Assembly: GCA_027704905.1 (NCBI GenBank)
Contig: CM051005.1
Location: 32,083,505 to 32,147,504, forward strand
Direction: 5' to 3'
From: Muraenolepis orangiensis
Lineage: Eukaryota; Chordata; Actinopteri; Gadiformes; Muraenolepididae
Length of the DNA stretch: 64,000 bases
The notes under the pieces were generated by a model. The model did no database searches, was not told the DNA's origin, and saw only the letters and a list, made by a program, of their open reading frames with translations. This document shows positions 1 through 11,967 of the stretch, one piece after another (position 1 is the stretch's first letter; the number at the start of each line of letters is the position of its first letter). The translations under genes were made by a program, and so were the position numbers.

Positions 1-480
1 CCTGTAACAGGTGCAAACAGTCACCCACTAACCACACTCATATGTTCTGGTCCTGCCCGACCTTATCCGGCTTCTGGGGTCCAATCTTTAACCCACTGGG
101 GATAGTGCTGGGCGTGAGCCTCAGCCCCCATCCTCTCACGCCTTTATTTGGAATCCCACCACCAAAGCGGCGTGTCTTAGCCTACACAACCTTACTTGCC
201 AGGAGACTGATTTTATTTAAGTGGAAGCATGCTCTCCCCCCTCACACAATAGCTGGCTCAAGGAGATCCTAAATCACATTAAACTCGAAAAGATCAGGTT
301 CTCACTTGGGGACCCCAAGGATTCCTTCGAGAAGACCTGGAGGCCCTTTGCTGATTATTTAGATAGGACCGCCATTCACCCAGAAGATAATTAGATGCCC
401 CCCTTCCCCCCCCCCCCATCCCTTCTTGTTTAATTTGTTTAGTTTGTTTTTTGTTTGTCTAGCTTATGTCTTTTTTTTAA
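1..480 (+). mobile_element. L1-type LINE, 3' end of ORF2 plus 3' UTR (first copy)
   Basis: The left edge of the window starts inside the C-terminus of an L1-type ORF2. The translation shows the typical tail pattern: a CxxC pair, a HMFWSCP motif, then a Leu/Arg-rich stretch around LLARRLILFKWK. Near position 250 the frame changes and the homologous reading continues in another frame to a stop at 392-394, so the copy is broken. A C-rich stretch and T-rich 3' UTR follow. The same segment recurs from 14702 with only scattered differences. The 5' part lies outside the window. Confidence 0.75.
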
Positions 481-520
481 TTTAAGCTGTTGGTCTTCTT
501 TTTGTATTTGTATTTCTTAC

Positions 521-1126
521 TGTAGTATAATTTCTACTCGGTGGAATAAGAATCTTTCTCAGAGGTCCGGATACTAAGTTCAAGGTGTTTATTGAACAAA
601 GCATCAAATGAAAGCATCTGCTGCAGCGAGATGGAGCCTGCCGTGCCAATTCACAGACTGGCGACGCGCTCCTTCACCAAACATTATATAGACAATAGCA
701 TCATAGAACAACCACTAGGAGTAGTGGTTGTTCTATGATGCTATTGTCTATATAATGTTTATATAAGTAACAAACATCAACTTAATACTATTGGTCTGAG
801 AGGTACAACCAGCACTCTGGTTGGTCACGGTGTCTTCCTCGGTGTCTTCATCGTCACGTCCCAAGTTTATGGCTCAAACCCCCAAGGGGGTCGTATTTGG
901 CTTGCACAACATTCTGTAGGATAGCGTTGAAAACCAGCCTAAAGGCACCATTACAAGGGCCTGAAGGCACACCAACACCTACACATCTGGAACTGCTTAA
1001 CACATCTCTATGTCCTAGTGGGCCTTGGGGTCCACCAGCAGATTATGCTGTAGCCACCTACTGCAATGTATAGAGGATCCAAAGACAGTGTTTTAGATTA
1101 TAATAAGGGTATACAAATACACTACA
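521..1126 (-). repeat. ERV LTR (606 bp, 3'-LTR type, first copy)
   Basis: The sequence begins TGTAGTATAA and ends ATACACTACA, giving retroviral TG...CA ends with a short inverted terminal repeat. It is nearly identical to 15222-15827 and matches the 572-bp LTRs at 27875-28446 and 37086-37657 except for an extra hairpin arm. On the minus strand it carries an AATAAA (plus-strand TTTATT near 589) and a TATATAA box. It is the duplicate of the 3' LTR at 15222; its own 5' partner would lie in or beyond the gap at 2316. Confidence 0.85.
679..760. repeat. Perfect 39-bp-arm palindrome inside the LTR (first copy)
   Basis: Bases 679-717 and 722-760 are exact reverse complements separated by the 4-nt loop GGAG. 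Each arm carries a TATATAA box, so the palindrome presents a TATA box on both strands. The 572-bp LTRs lack the second arm and have CTCC where this copy has GGAG. Confidence 0.9.
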
Positions 1127-2315
1127 TATTCCCCCCTTTGGGACTCTATAAAGAAGTCCCAACACAAAAATGTTTACACAAATAAAAAACATCATATACC
1201 TTCAATTGCATCATCATTCTGTTTCACAATTAACAGTGCAATTAACATATTGTTCACATAAAGAATCATAGCACAATTCAACTGACAATTTGAAAAACCA
1301 TATGCGATTGTACTGCATACAGTGTTGTAACATCAAAGAAAAACCACAGTCACTGTTCTCCTTCAGGACTTCCTGTAAAATTAATTGTTCACAAGGTTCA
1401 TGCATGCGTTAGTTCAAGCATTGCAACTCTGATTAAACCCCTTTCTGTGAATATTGCATAATGTAGTATTATTACTCTCTGGTATCTCAGTAAATATACT
1501 CTCTGGTAAATATGTATATATGTAGCACAGAATGAAAACTCTGATATTCAGCAATAGTAAAACAATGTCCATGTTTTCTTATTCAAGATTACATTCCTTA
1601 AGGTCTTCATTTATGATTCACCATTCCCTGGGGGAATTAAGCACAAAACATTAAACACAATCAAAACAAACACACAATCTGTTAATCTGATACGAATAGG
1701 CTTCATAACCATTAAACCACACTTGTATATATATATGTATAGTATGATTGCATTATATCAAAACATATTGAAAAATAAAATCTTAGTTAACCAAAATCAA
1801 TGGGATGAGTTGACCCATCATACCTGTAATACCAATTCTAAGGTATCTCAACTTTCACATTATCATCCTGATAAAATATATTTTATGATTAGTGGTCCTA
1901 GGGGGCCCATGATTCCCTAAATCAGGTATGTTATGGTCCTAGCAAATCTTCTTAATGTTGCTGTAGAAGAAAAACCCCTGTTATCTGCATGGTGTGATGT
2001 TATTCAATGGAATCCATATGTAGGTTGTGTTGGACTGCAACCGCTGAGACGTATCCAAGGTCCACATCTATCAGGATGGCAGATGATGTGACTTGGATCT
2101 GGTATGATCGCTTAACGTCTGACTGGACCCACGTTGGTTTTAAGATACGGACGTATACCCAGTCCTCAACCTGGGGGTGATGGTTTGTCTGAGGTTGGAT
2201 CGGCTGCCTGCTCCTGTTCAAACAAACACTCATAGACAGATGTGAGGCATTTTATACATGTAGCTAGCATCTTCTAGCTGCTTTGGTTCCTCGCTGTGTC
2301 CAAGTATCCTATAAG
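1127..2315 (-). mobile_element. ERV 3' untranslated region, first copy, cut by gap
   Basis: This is the duplicate of 15828-17016, the region between env and the 3' LTR. Directly next to the LTR, 1127-1139 reads on the minus strand as a purine tract (AAAGGGGGGAATA), the expected polypurine tract. Positions 2000-2233 hold on the minus strand the same short open segment with DWVYVR seen at 16700-16984. No intact gene is visible and env is not reached before the gap. Confidence 0.7.
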
Positions 2316-3315
2316 NNNNNNNNNNNNNNNNNNNNNNNNNNNNNNNNNNNNNNNNNNNNNNNNNNNNNNNNNNNNNNNNNNNNNNNNNNNNNNNNNNNNN
2401 NNNNNNNNNNNNNNNNNNNNNNNNNNNNNNNNNNNNNNNNNNNNNNNNNNNNNNNNNNNNNNNNNNNNNNNNNNNNNNNNNNNNNNNNNNNNNNNNNNNN
2501 NNNNNNNNNNNNNNNNNNNNNNNNNNNNNNNNNNNNNNNNNNNNNNNNNNNNNNNNNNNNNNNNNNNNNNNNNNNNNNNNNNNNNNNNNNNNNNNNNNNN
2601 NNNNNNNNNNNNNNNNNNNNNNNNNNNNNNNNNNNNNNNNNNNNNNNNNNNNNNNNNNNNNNNNNNNNNNNNNNNNNNNNNNNNNNNNNNNNNNNNNNNN
2701 NNNNNNNNNNNNNNNNNNNNNNNNNNNNNNNNNNNNNNNNNNNNNNNNNNNNNNNNNNNNNNNNNNNNNNNNNNNNNNNNNNNNNNNNNNNNNNNNNNNN
2801 NNNNNNNNNNNNNNNNNNNNNNNNNNNNNNNNNNNNNNNNNNNNNNNNNNNNNNNNNNNNNNNNNNNNNNNNNNNNNNNNNNNNNNNNNNNNNNNNNNNN
2901 NNNNNNNNNNNNNNNNNNNNNNNNNNNNNNNNNNNNNNNNNNNNNNNNNNNNNNNNNNNNNNNNNNNNNNNNNNNNNNNNNNNNNNNNNNNNNNNNNNNN
3001 NNNNNNNNNNNNNNNNNNNNNNNNNNNNNNNNNNNNNNNNNNNNNNNNNNNNNNNNNNNNNNNNNNNNNNNNNNNNNNNNNNNNNNNNNNNNNNNNNNNN
3101 NNNNNNNNNNNNNNNNNNNNNNNNNNNNNNNNNNNNNNNNNNNNNNNNNNNNNNNNNNNNNNNNNNNNNNNNNNNNNNNNNNNNNNNNNNNNNNNNNNNN
3201 NNNNNNNNNNNNNNNNNNNNNNNNNNNNNNNNNNNNNNNNNNNNNNNNNNNNNNNNNNNNNNNNNNNNNNNNNNNNNNNNNNNNNNNNNNNNNNNNNNNN
3301 NNNNNNNNNNNNNNN
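2316..3315. other. Assembly gap (1000 N)
   Basis: Exactly 1000 N, the same size as the other two gaps, so probably a placeholder of unknown true length. ERV 3' region enters on the left and a 42-bp minisatellite leaves on the right. Open frames across the N are artefacts. Confidence 0.99.
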
Positions 3316-3735
3316 TAATGTATTATATAGTAGCATGTTGCTGTATATCTATAGCTGTAATGTATTATATAGTAGCATGTTGCTATATATCTATAGCTGT
3401 AATGTATATAGTAGCATGTTGCTATATATCGATAGCTGTAATGTATATAGTAGCATGTTGCTATATATGTATAACTGTAATGTATTATATAGTAGCATGT
3501 TGCTATATATCTATAACTGTAATGTAATTATATAGTAGCATGTTGTATATATATCTATAACTGTAATGTATTATATAGTAGCATGTTGCTATATATCTAT
3601 AACTGTAATGTATTATATAGTAGCATGTTGCTATATATCTATAACTGTAATGTATTATATAGTAGCATGTTGCTATATATCTATAACTGTAATGTATTAT
3701 ATAGTAGCATGTTGTATATATATTATTATGTTAGT
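3316..3735. repeat. 42-bp minisatellite (short array)
   Basis: Tandem copies of an AT-rich unit of 42 bp (or shortened 38-41 bp) containing TATATAGTAGCATGTTGC. Because 42 is divisible by three, the array stays open and gives repetitive pseudo-proteins. The same array, much longer, is at 49040-50490, and the sequence after both arrays is homologous, so this marks the left edge of block P. Confidence 0.9.
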
Positions 3736-4125
3736 CTTTTCCCGAGGTTAAGCGTAGGTTTCCAGTCCACATGACATCTGTCCCAGTTCATAGTGGGCTG
3801 TCCCCAAACCAAATGCTCTTTAGTTGTTGTATCATCTCGACTTATTGCCTTATAGCTTCTCTTCTCTCTTCAGTAAGTGTTTCCAACTCTTGCCCTTGAT
3901 TATGTAGAACAGAAGGTATACGGAATAGTCCTACGCCGTCCTTTTACTTCCACAGCCAACTATAACACAATGAACCATCGCTTTCTTCACTCGAGTGTCT
4001 GTATTGTGACTCAGTGTTTATGTTCGAGGGGCTCCAACATGGCGGATAGCAACCGTTGTCAAGGACTTAGTCACGTGGGTGAAAACCACCCATTGAGGTG
4101 TTATTCACTACAGGGAGTTGTTTGA
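3736..4125. other. Duplicated single-copy DNA, no gene recognised
   Basis: Homologous to 50493-50893. Open frames are present but no domain, splice pattern or codon signal convinces. Nothing beyond the duplication is seen. Confidence 0.5.
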
Positions 4126-4385
4126 TCAGGAGGCTCGAGGGATAACAGCCAGCCCACCACCACCCACAGAGAGGGGCTTCTGACATGGGGCTGGGGCTGG
4201 TTGAGTGTGAGAAAGTCCTGTTGATTTTGACATGTCTCAGTTAGGCATAAAAGTCAGTATTCTGGTCAGAATGATTCATGAATGAGTGATAGGTTTGAAA
4301 AGGACCCAGAAGTGTTATAAGGTGAAACTCCTCTGATGAACATATGTTTATTCTGTATATTGTATGTATGCATGAATGTCATTTA
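4126..4385 (-). pseudogene. LINE endonuclease N-terminal remnant (first copy)
   Basis: This aligns with 50894-51161, where the minus strand encodes the beginning of an L2/Rex1-like LINE endonuclease. Here small deletions break the frame. It sits immediately upstream of the orphan tail exons, so it interrupts whatever once preceded them. Confidence 0.5.
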
Positions 4386-4418
4386 GTTTTCTCCTTTTTT
4401 CATTGGACCACCTTATAG

Positions 4419-4748
4419 AAAACGCTGGAGTCCTTTCTCCCCGTGATGGTGACCAGGTAAGACTAGTTCCTACATATTATACTTGCTCTGAATATTTGGT
4501 TACCTATGAAAAATTAAAATATATATCATTTGAAATGTCAAACACATATGTTAGACAACTTTATAAATCCAATGGTATTTGGTACATGTTTTATATATTA
4601 GAAAACTTGACGATAGAACAATGTATATATTTATTTGTCTTTCCAGAGTCCAAACAATCCCTCCATCTACAGTATGTTAGGCCCTAGTCCCCCTGTTATC
4701 CAACCTGAAGGTATTTATGCTCAGGTTGACAAGGCCAGAAGTTCTTAG
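4419..4748 (+). pseudogene. Orphan cytoplasmic-tail exons of a SLAM/CD2-like receptor (first copy)
   Basis: Two exons are visible. 4419-4456 (38 nt) follows a TATAG acceptor and ends CAG|GTAAG. 4647-4748 (102 nt) follows TTTCCAG and ends in TAG. They match exons 5 and 6 of the genes at 11705 and 58835 in phase and sequence. The last exon encodes SIYSML, which fits the ITIM pattern [SIVL]xYxx[ILV], and a second tyrosine motif, YAQV. In family members such motifs bind SH2 proteins. No signal peptide, Ig or membrane exon precedes them here; the gap and a LINE remnant lie upstream. They may be a relic, or serve as alternative tail exons for an upstream gene. Confidence 0.6.
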
Positions 4749-4842
4749 AAGGTTGCCGGTTCAATCCCTGCTACAACTTGTCAAGTTGTCCATCGGTTGT
4801 ACATGTTTTCTGCTTTTGATGTTATACCATTTTTATTTTACT

Positions 4843-5036
<194 letters not shown>

Positions 5037-5383
5037 CTACCTGTCTGGTCCATGCTGGATTCTGGTGATCTGCTGTATTCCACTGTGTGTGTTCACAGTC
5101 AAGAGGTTGGATTATGGTGCTTTACATGTTCTCCTTGGCTGTACATTTCTCATACAGCACTCTCTGCTAGAGCCGAGTGGCCTTCTCTTAATGTACACAA
5201 GTGGTTCACTGCTGACGTTTCATTATAAACCCTGTTTGGAGTGGCTCCTCCTTACCTGAGCTCATCTGTTACTAGATAGAGGTCATTACAGCCTACAGGC
5301 TGAGCTCTTACTGTCTATTGTTCAGGATGTGTCGTTTACTGTTGAAGCCAGAGGTTTAAACAGAGCTCTGTGTCACCTCAGTG

Positions 5384-5651
5384 GGGCGGCAGTACAGCTC
5401 AGGGGGTAGAGCGGTCGCCTCACAACTGGAAGGTCGCTGGTTCGATCCCTGCCGCCTCCTCCTAGCAAAAGCTGTCGAGGTGTCCTTGAGCAAGACACCC
5501 TAACCCTAACTGCTCCTGACCTGCTGGCTGTCTCCTTGATGGCTGACTCCTCCATTGGTGGTTGAATGAATGTGTGAATGTGAGGCATGACTTGTAAAGT
5601 GCTTTGAGTAACCATTGGTTAGAAAAGAGCTATATCCATTTACCATTTACC
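5384..5651 (+). mobile_element. tRNA-derived SINE (V-SINE-like)
   Basis: The 5' end resembles a tRNA: box A-like TAGAGCGGTCGCCTCACAAC region and box B GGTTCGATCC, followed by a conserved teleost SINE body and a tail ending in CCATTTACC repeats. Closely related copies are at 43919 and 51993. The copy at 51993 sits at the homologous place in block P2, so this insertion predates the block duplication. Confidence 0.8.
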
Positions 5652-6982
5652 ACAGTGTATTGTTTCATGAACTGCTTTCTTGGCCAGGTCAATCTATACG
5701 GTATATATATCTATATATATATCCTTTTTTATCTTTTTATTAGTTTTTATCAATGAAATCTCTTTTTTGACTGTTTTGTACCGTGTCTCCTGTTATAAAA
5801 TGCTTTACAACACATGACTCCACAGCGACTCTGTATCTCAAGTGATCGTAACGGATCATAGCTTACTGTCAAAGCTCCAACATAAGGGCTGGTGTTTCCT
5901 ACCACAGTTTGACTCTTCCTCAACGGGTTGAGGTTCACATGAGGTGAATACTCACTTGCACATTTTGTTGTACATGTAGAGATCTCTGTGGGTTTCTCAG
6001 TACATGTTTGATAGGGGCTAATGATGATGATATTTCAAACAACTTTAAAACTACTACCAGGCCTTCCACGAATGCTATCACTATCCTCGCTTTTCATATT
6101 ACACCTTTACACTTTGAATATAGCTCTTTATTAACTGTTCCGAGTTCTTCTTTACACGACAGTCAGTCACCCAGTGGTGAGTCACACTGTGGTTTAACGT
6201 CAAAGATACCCCTCTTCCTCTCCCTCTTCCTCTTTTTTTTTTTTCACACACAGGTACAGAGGCACACACTCACACAGTTGTTGTTTGTACTGACAGATAA
6301 TGAAGAATAAAGAACAGCCTAGTGCATGGGACCAGAGAGACTCTATTTTCCCAACACTATGAACCCAGAACCCCTTGTAATGTTCTGTAGCCATATTAGC
6401 AGTGGCGGCTGGTGCTGAAGTTGGGGGGCGGGGCTTAAAGACCAACCTTATCCATAGACACACAGCGACACGCTTTCTGAGGTGCACAAAGGTTTATCAC
6501 CATGTCATTGAAGTCTAGTGAGTTGTGGAGTTAGACATCATAAGACAACACCGTATCACAAGGCCACTATTAACGATTATAGAGGCATGAGAGGATATAT
6601 TGTAATTATTAATTAAAATGTATGTAAAATTTCCAATGTATGTTTATGTTTGTTTAATGTATTTCTTATCGCATGCTGGTAATTCCCACAAGCCTCTTGA
6701 GCTGCTGCGACAGACAGATGACTGAATCAATACCATTTGAGCTGGACTTCACCCCAGGCCGCTCCAACACAGGGACTGACCTGTCGAGAGCCTCTGGTGG
6801 GAGGGGTTTGGAAACCCTCTGCCTGGACGGGACGTTAGCGACCCTACGGCTGGACATCCAGGGGACAAGCAGCTGCCCCACCACAGGGTGTGTGATGAAG
6901 AGGGGGGAGAGTGTCGCCTTCATCACACGAGGTATACCTCAGGGTGAAGAACGTCCTGCAGCACTGCCGTGGTGACCGACCA
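5652..6982. other. Duplicated non-coding DNA
   Basis: Homologous to 52265-53599. It contains a polypyrimidine run near 6210-6245. A 100-codon open frame at 6673-6975 is kept in both copies, but the antisense strand is equally open and no family is recognised, so no gene is called. Confidence 0.5.
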
Positions 6983-7530
6983 TAGACGGACCTGGTGGAG
7001 CTGGAGAGAGACTCTCTCCTATAGACGGTCCTGGTGGAGCTGGAGAGAGACTCTCTCCTATAGACGGACCTGGTGGAGCTGGAGAGAGAATCTCTCCTAT
7101 AGACGGACCTGGTGGAGCTGGAGAGAGACTCTCTCCTATAGACAGACCTGGTGGAGCTGGAGAGAGACTCTCTCCTATAGACGGACCTGGTTGAGCTGGA
7201 GAGAGACTCTCTCCTATAGACGGACCTGGTGGAGCTGGAGAGAGACTCTCTCCTATAGACGGACCTGGTGGAGCTAGAGAGAGACTCTCTCCTATAGACG
7301 GACCTGGTGGAGCTGGAGAGAGACTCTCTCCTATAGACGGACCTGGTGGAGCTGGAGAGAGACTCTCCTATAGACAGACCTGGTGGAGCTGGAGAGAGAC
7401 TCTCTCCTATAGACGGACCTGGTGGAGCTGGAGAGAGACTCTCCTATAGACGGACCTGGTGGAGCTGGAGAGAGACTCTCCTATAGACAGACCTGATGGA
7501 GCTGGAGAGAGACTCTCTCCTATAGACTCA
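6983..7530. repeat. 39-bp minisatellite
   Basis: About 14 tandem copies of a 39-bp unit containing CCTGGTGGAGCTGGAGAG and the near-palindrome GAGAGACTCTCTC. Some copies lack 4 bp. The homologous array in block P2 (53600-53853) runs into a gap. Confidence 0.95.
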
Positions 7531-8218
7531 GTTTAATCATAACACAGACATGCCACAGCAGAGTTTTCTGAGTTCTGAAAGTGTCTGGGTTCATTGATAA
7601 TTGTTGTTCAGGGGGTCGGGTCAGTCAGTCAGAGGGAAGAATGAGGAAGTTCACCAGTATATCAATGGGGTCCTGATTCCACATGGCTCCTTCAAGGTGC
7701 TACTGCTGGTGCTCCAGACTAGACTGATCACGCCTCAGCTTGAGCATTATTAAACCAACGTTTTGGAATTCATGCCATTCTCCCCGGCTGGACGCTAGCT
7801 TGTTTCGGCCCCATTCATTAACCCCCATAGGGTTAATAAAAGGTTTGCCTCATGCTGGAATAGGAAATAAAGAAACACAAATCAAGTACACCTTAGTTTA
7901 GTTTAACCACTCTTTATTTTCCTTTCTCTCACCACATAACTTCACGATGTTTCCATAGACCTGCATCTTCTCCAGTGAACCTGCTCTGTTGGTCATGTCT
8001 GGCTGTTGGTGGTTTCTCAGGGTGTTGTTGAGGTCTCCCTCTATTCTATAAGACAGGAAGCTACTTTAGTCATGGATGTTTTCTCTGCATTCTGAGAACA
8101 TGTCCACCACATCCTGTTGATGAGTTTCTCTGAGAAGATTGATATTTGAAAGGCTGCGTGGTCGGAAGATTCTCCTTATCTTCTGCAGCCTGACGTGTGA
8201 ACCTATCAACCCGAACCT
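7531..8218. other. Intergenic DNA, no feature recognised
   Basis: No open frame with family signal and no repeat structure was recognised here. Confidence 0.4.
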
Positions 8219-9420
8219 GATATAGTGTTTTTATAGTATATAGTATAGCATACCATAGGTAGTATATAGTGTTGTTTATAGTATATAGCATACCATAGGT
8301 AGTATATAGTGTTGTTTATAGCATATAGTATAGCATACCATAGTCAAGTCAAGTCAAGTCAAGTTTATTGTCACTTCACAGTTTACAGTTTAGTATAAAG
8401 CAGTGATGTGAAATTCTTGTGTGCAATACCCGACGACAGACAGCAGTTATAAAATAAGATAAAATAAAAATAGATAAAAATAGATAAAAATAGAATAAAA
8501 AATAGAATAAGGAATATAAAATAAAAATAAAAAATGCAATTTATAAAATGCAAAAATCAGCACAGAAAAGAGCAATATATATATATAAATCAATGTAATA
8601 AAATATACATTGTTATATGTTATACGCCCTTGTTCAGCAGCCTGATGGCCTGAGTAGTAGGTAGTATATAGTGTTATTTATAGTATATAGTATAGCATAC
8701 CATAGGTAGTATATAGTGTTGTTTATAGTATATAGTATTGCATACCATAGGTAGTATATAGTGTTGTTTATAGTATATAGTATAGCATACCATAGGTAGT
8801 ATATAGTGTTGTTTATAGTATATAGTATTGCATACCATAGGTAGTATATAGTGTTGTTTATAGTATATAGTATAGCATACCATAGGTAGTATATAGTGTT
8901 GTTTATAGTATATAGTATAGCATACCATAGGTAGTATATAGTGTTGTTTATAGTATATAGTATAGCATACCATAGGTAGTATATAGTGTTGTTTATAGTA
9001 TATAGTATAGCATACCATAGGTAGTATATAGTGTTGTTTATAGTATATAGTATAGCATACCATAGGTAGTATATAGTGTTGTTTATAGTATATAGTATAG
9101 CATACCATAGGTAGTATATAGTGTTGTTTATAGTATATAGTATAGCATACCATAGGTAGTATATAGTGTTGTTTATAGTATATAGTATAGCATACCATAG
9201 GTAGTATATAGTGTTGTTTATAGTATATAGTATAGCATACCATAGGTAGTATATAGTGTTGTTTATAGTATATAGTATAGCATACCATAGGTAGTATATA
9301 GTGTTGTTTATAGTATATAGTATAGCATACCATAGGTAGTATATAGTGTTGTTTATAGTATATAGTATAGCATACCATAGGTAGTATATAGTGTTGTTTA
9401 TAGTATATAGTATAGCATAT
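8219..9420. repeat. 45-bp minisatellite interrupted by an interspersed repeat
   Basis: Tandem copies of an AT-rich 45-bp unit containing CATACCATAGGTAGTATATA are present at 8219-8343 and 8655-9420. Between them, 8344-8654 begins with (TCAAG)n then TTTATTGTCAC and ends near CAGCAGCCTGATGGCCTGAG, a pattern common in teleost interspersed repeats. It appears to have inserted into the array. The unit is divisible by three, so a 234-codon minus-strand frame runs through it without being a gene. Confidence 0.9.
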
Positions 9421-9609
9421 CAGTGAATGTGATCAATGCTGTCTGCTGAAGGTGGACCTTGGAACTTATGGCCTGCAAGTCCTAACATGTAAGCTTCACA
9501 TTGCTTCTGTCTGGTCAACGAATCAAAGTGACCAGAAATGTGCAAGATACAAACCTACAATCAGAGGGATGAGGAGGAGGATGAAGAAGCTGCCGTGACC
9601 CTGAATGAC

Positions 9610-9611
<2 letters not shown>

Positions 9612-9674
<63 letters not shown>
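9612..9674. repeat. (GAT)n trinucleotide repeat
   Basis: About 21 tandem GAT units. It reads as poly-Asp on one strand and poly-His or poly-Ile on the other; no gene context supports translation. Confidence 0.95.
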
Positions 9675-9739
9675 GAATAAAACTGAATATGAATACTGTA
9701 TGGTTTTATATTGTTTATGGTGTTAATGATAATGATCAC

Positions 9740-11704
9740 TGGTTAAATAACTAAATTAAAGTTTGAATTCTTGATTCTTTCTATCACGTTTTGTTAAAAT
9801 AAAGTGACAAGATTGTCTCATTGTTTGGATCAAAGGTTGGTGTCCTTCAGAGTTAAATGTGACTAAGATACCACTTGTTAAGGTTTATCAAGTTTAAATA
9901 TAATCTAAAGATATAGGCTTTTTTTCCAAATACAAACTAGAATTGGCCACCTTGGGTGGTACCAATAGGCCTATATCACGGCACAGTTGAAAGCCGGAAG
10001 TACCCGTTAAAAATCTCTGAAGCAGTGTATCCCAAGTTCCGGTTAATGCATTCAGCTTGGCATTCACCATGGAGGACAGTTATCGCTGGACAACATCGCT
10101 GCATAACCTTCCAAAAGTCGGTCCAGACGATGTGGTTCAACTAGTGAATGAACACTACAGTGAAGAAGTCTAAATCCGAATCATACAATTCCCGACATTG
10201 TGTCTTGTGTCTCTATCTGGATATAGCGCCATATAACAAAGGCGATTTTGTGTAGGAGCAGAGGTATGCCTATGTATTTAATATAGGCGATTTATTTTAT
10301 GGATTTGGATTATTTCAATGTACCTTTTCATTTACGTGTTAATATGTAGTGTGCAGCTGTATATGTTCTAAAAGGGAATGCCTGTTATTCTTGTGAATAT
10401 GTCTTAAAATAAAAGTGCTTGTGACATACTTGTGGCATTGAGTTAAAACCGAATTTGTATAAAATACCTATAGATAGATAGATAGAGATATGTATATATC
10501 TATATATCTATCTATCTATCTATATACCGATATATATCGTATATATCGCAATGCAGCCTAAAAATACCGGGTTTTGGTCCGTATCGCCCAGCCCTACTTG
10601 GGACCAGTGCTTTAAATCACACACATACCCGACATTATTAGCCTATTCCGCCCACTTTTCGAGACGTATATGCTCTCCTTGTCAAAGTGCAAACTGCAGA
10701 CATACGCGCTACCCCTGAGAACATGAAACCAGGGACCTTCATCCTCATCAGCCTCACACAAGACTTGCGGAGGAGTTTTTCTTTGGGTAATGGTGTAAAC
10801 TGAGGTAGGGCTGTCTGTGTTTAGACGTTGAGCAGCCGGTACACTACAATAACAGAGAGGAGAGGAGGGGACACAGTTTGTCACGTATCTGGGGTAACTA
10901 CCGGATGTAAGAGTACACTGCTCGGCGATTTTTAATGTTCCGGAAGCAGGACATGTGACATAGGCCTATTAGTGAGAAATGCGGCCTGGGCCCATGTTGT
11001 ACTGTAAGGCCCTTAATCACCCCATGGTGGGATCATATGGGACCAGTATACATTCCCTCAATCATTAAGTGCTGTGAGTATTTCAGTTTGTTATTTGTGT
11101 CATTGATGTTCCTACATGTCACAATGCTCAAATAAATTATATTTAGCCAAAAATTGTTGGAAAAAGTAGGTTTTGGCCGGGGATGTCCCCAGCCTCAATT
11201 TGGCGTTGGGGGTATGTGGAGAGTGTGTGTGGTTGGTGGCTGGTTGAAGCAGCCTCACCTGCCTGAGTTGGACTGGTTGGCTGGTGAGGCTGCACACCTG
11301 TGGGTCCTTGTTAATCAAGGCTCACAGGTTAAAACAGCCTCCACCACACACTAGAGGGAGAGCTCTAGCATGTTCCATCTGCTCTGTTCACCAGGACTCA
11401 AACGCAATAAACCGGATTCCTCATCACCCGAGTCCTGGTCTTAGGGAGGAGCCCTCAAGCAGCCATGTTAATGGCTGGTGGCAGCGTCATCTGCTACACA
11501 CCTGTAGACACACACAAAGGTGTATATTCAAAAATATATACATTATTATGAAGATTTTTTTTAAGATTAAACCATCCCCAGACAATTTTGAAGACCCATG
11601 TCCCGCGACCTATCCCAGGGTCGGGACCCGGGGGATGAGAACCACTGAACAACACACTATAACGGCTGTTTAACTTCCTCTTTCAGTCAGACGCTGTACA
11701 GAAC
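9740..11704. other. Intergenic DNA upstream of gene copy 1
   Basis: No intact gene. A GATA/TATA-rich microsatellite lies at about 10470-10545, followed by TATCGCCCAGCCCTA, which resembles one end of a DNA-transposon family. On the minus strand 10612-10720 encodes a short stretch with VCSLHFDKE resembling a THAP-domain fragment. A CTTTCAG acceptor just before the first ATG at 11705 suggests a 5' untranslated exon-intron junction. Confidence 0.35.
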
Positions 11705-11759
11705 ATGATGTTCTCTGGTTCTCTCTGTCTACTCATCTATTGGTTCCTAGGCCTGCAAG
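11705..11759 (+). CDS. Signal-peptide exon, gene copy 1
   Basis: Two ATG codons in tandem begin an 18-codon hydrophobic leader (MMFSGSLCLLIYWFLGLQ), ending CAAG|GTAAAA in phase 1. The matching exon in copy 2 is 58835-58889 with one replacement, L to V. An upstream CTTTCAG allows a 5' untranslated exon. Secretory leader by composition. Confidence 0.7.
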
Positions 11760-11967
11760 GTAAAAACAAACTGCTTTTTACCATCTTCGATTGTTCTATA
11801 TATAAGTATTGCTTCCATTATTAGAAGTGAATTTTTTCGGTCTCTATGTGGAAAAAAGGGTGATATTTAATTTACGTTATTTAAAGTAGGCTAATATTGT
11901 GTTTGTGTATCAGTCTGGAGAGCTGCATACATAGATACAAACGTACACTTTGTGTAATTACTGTAAT

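Noticed and set aside
2230..3527. Long frames at 2230-3527, 33957-35591 and 53695-55044
   Set aside because: They run through runs of N and are artefacts of translating gaps.
5395..5460. Possible tRNA gene (box A and box B)
   Set aside because: The sequence is the head of a SINE with a non-tRNA body and tail, in three copies; no complete cloverleaf.
6673..6975. 100-codon plus-strand frame, conserved at 53295-53597
   Set aside because: The antisense is open over the same range, substitutions between copies are few but include several amino-acid changes, and no family or splice signal was recognised.
8674..9378. 234-codon minus-strand frame
   Set aside because: Produced by the 45-bp minisatellite.
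10070..10174. Plus-strand open stretch starting ATGGAGGACAG and ending after EEV
   Set aside because: About 34 codons with plausible composition but no splice sites or family I can name.
10612..10884. Minus-strand frame resembling a THAP domain fragment
   Set aside because: Only a short motif (VCSLHF) fits; the zinc ligands of a full THAP domain were not found, so it is mentioned only as a weak hint.
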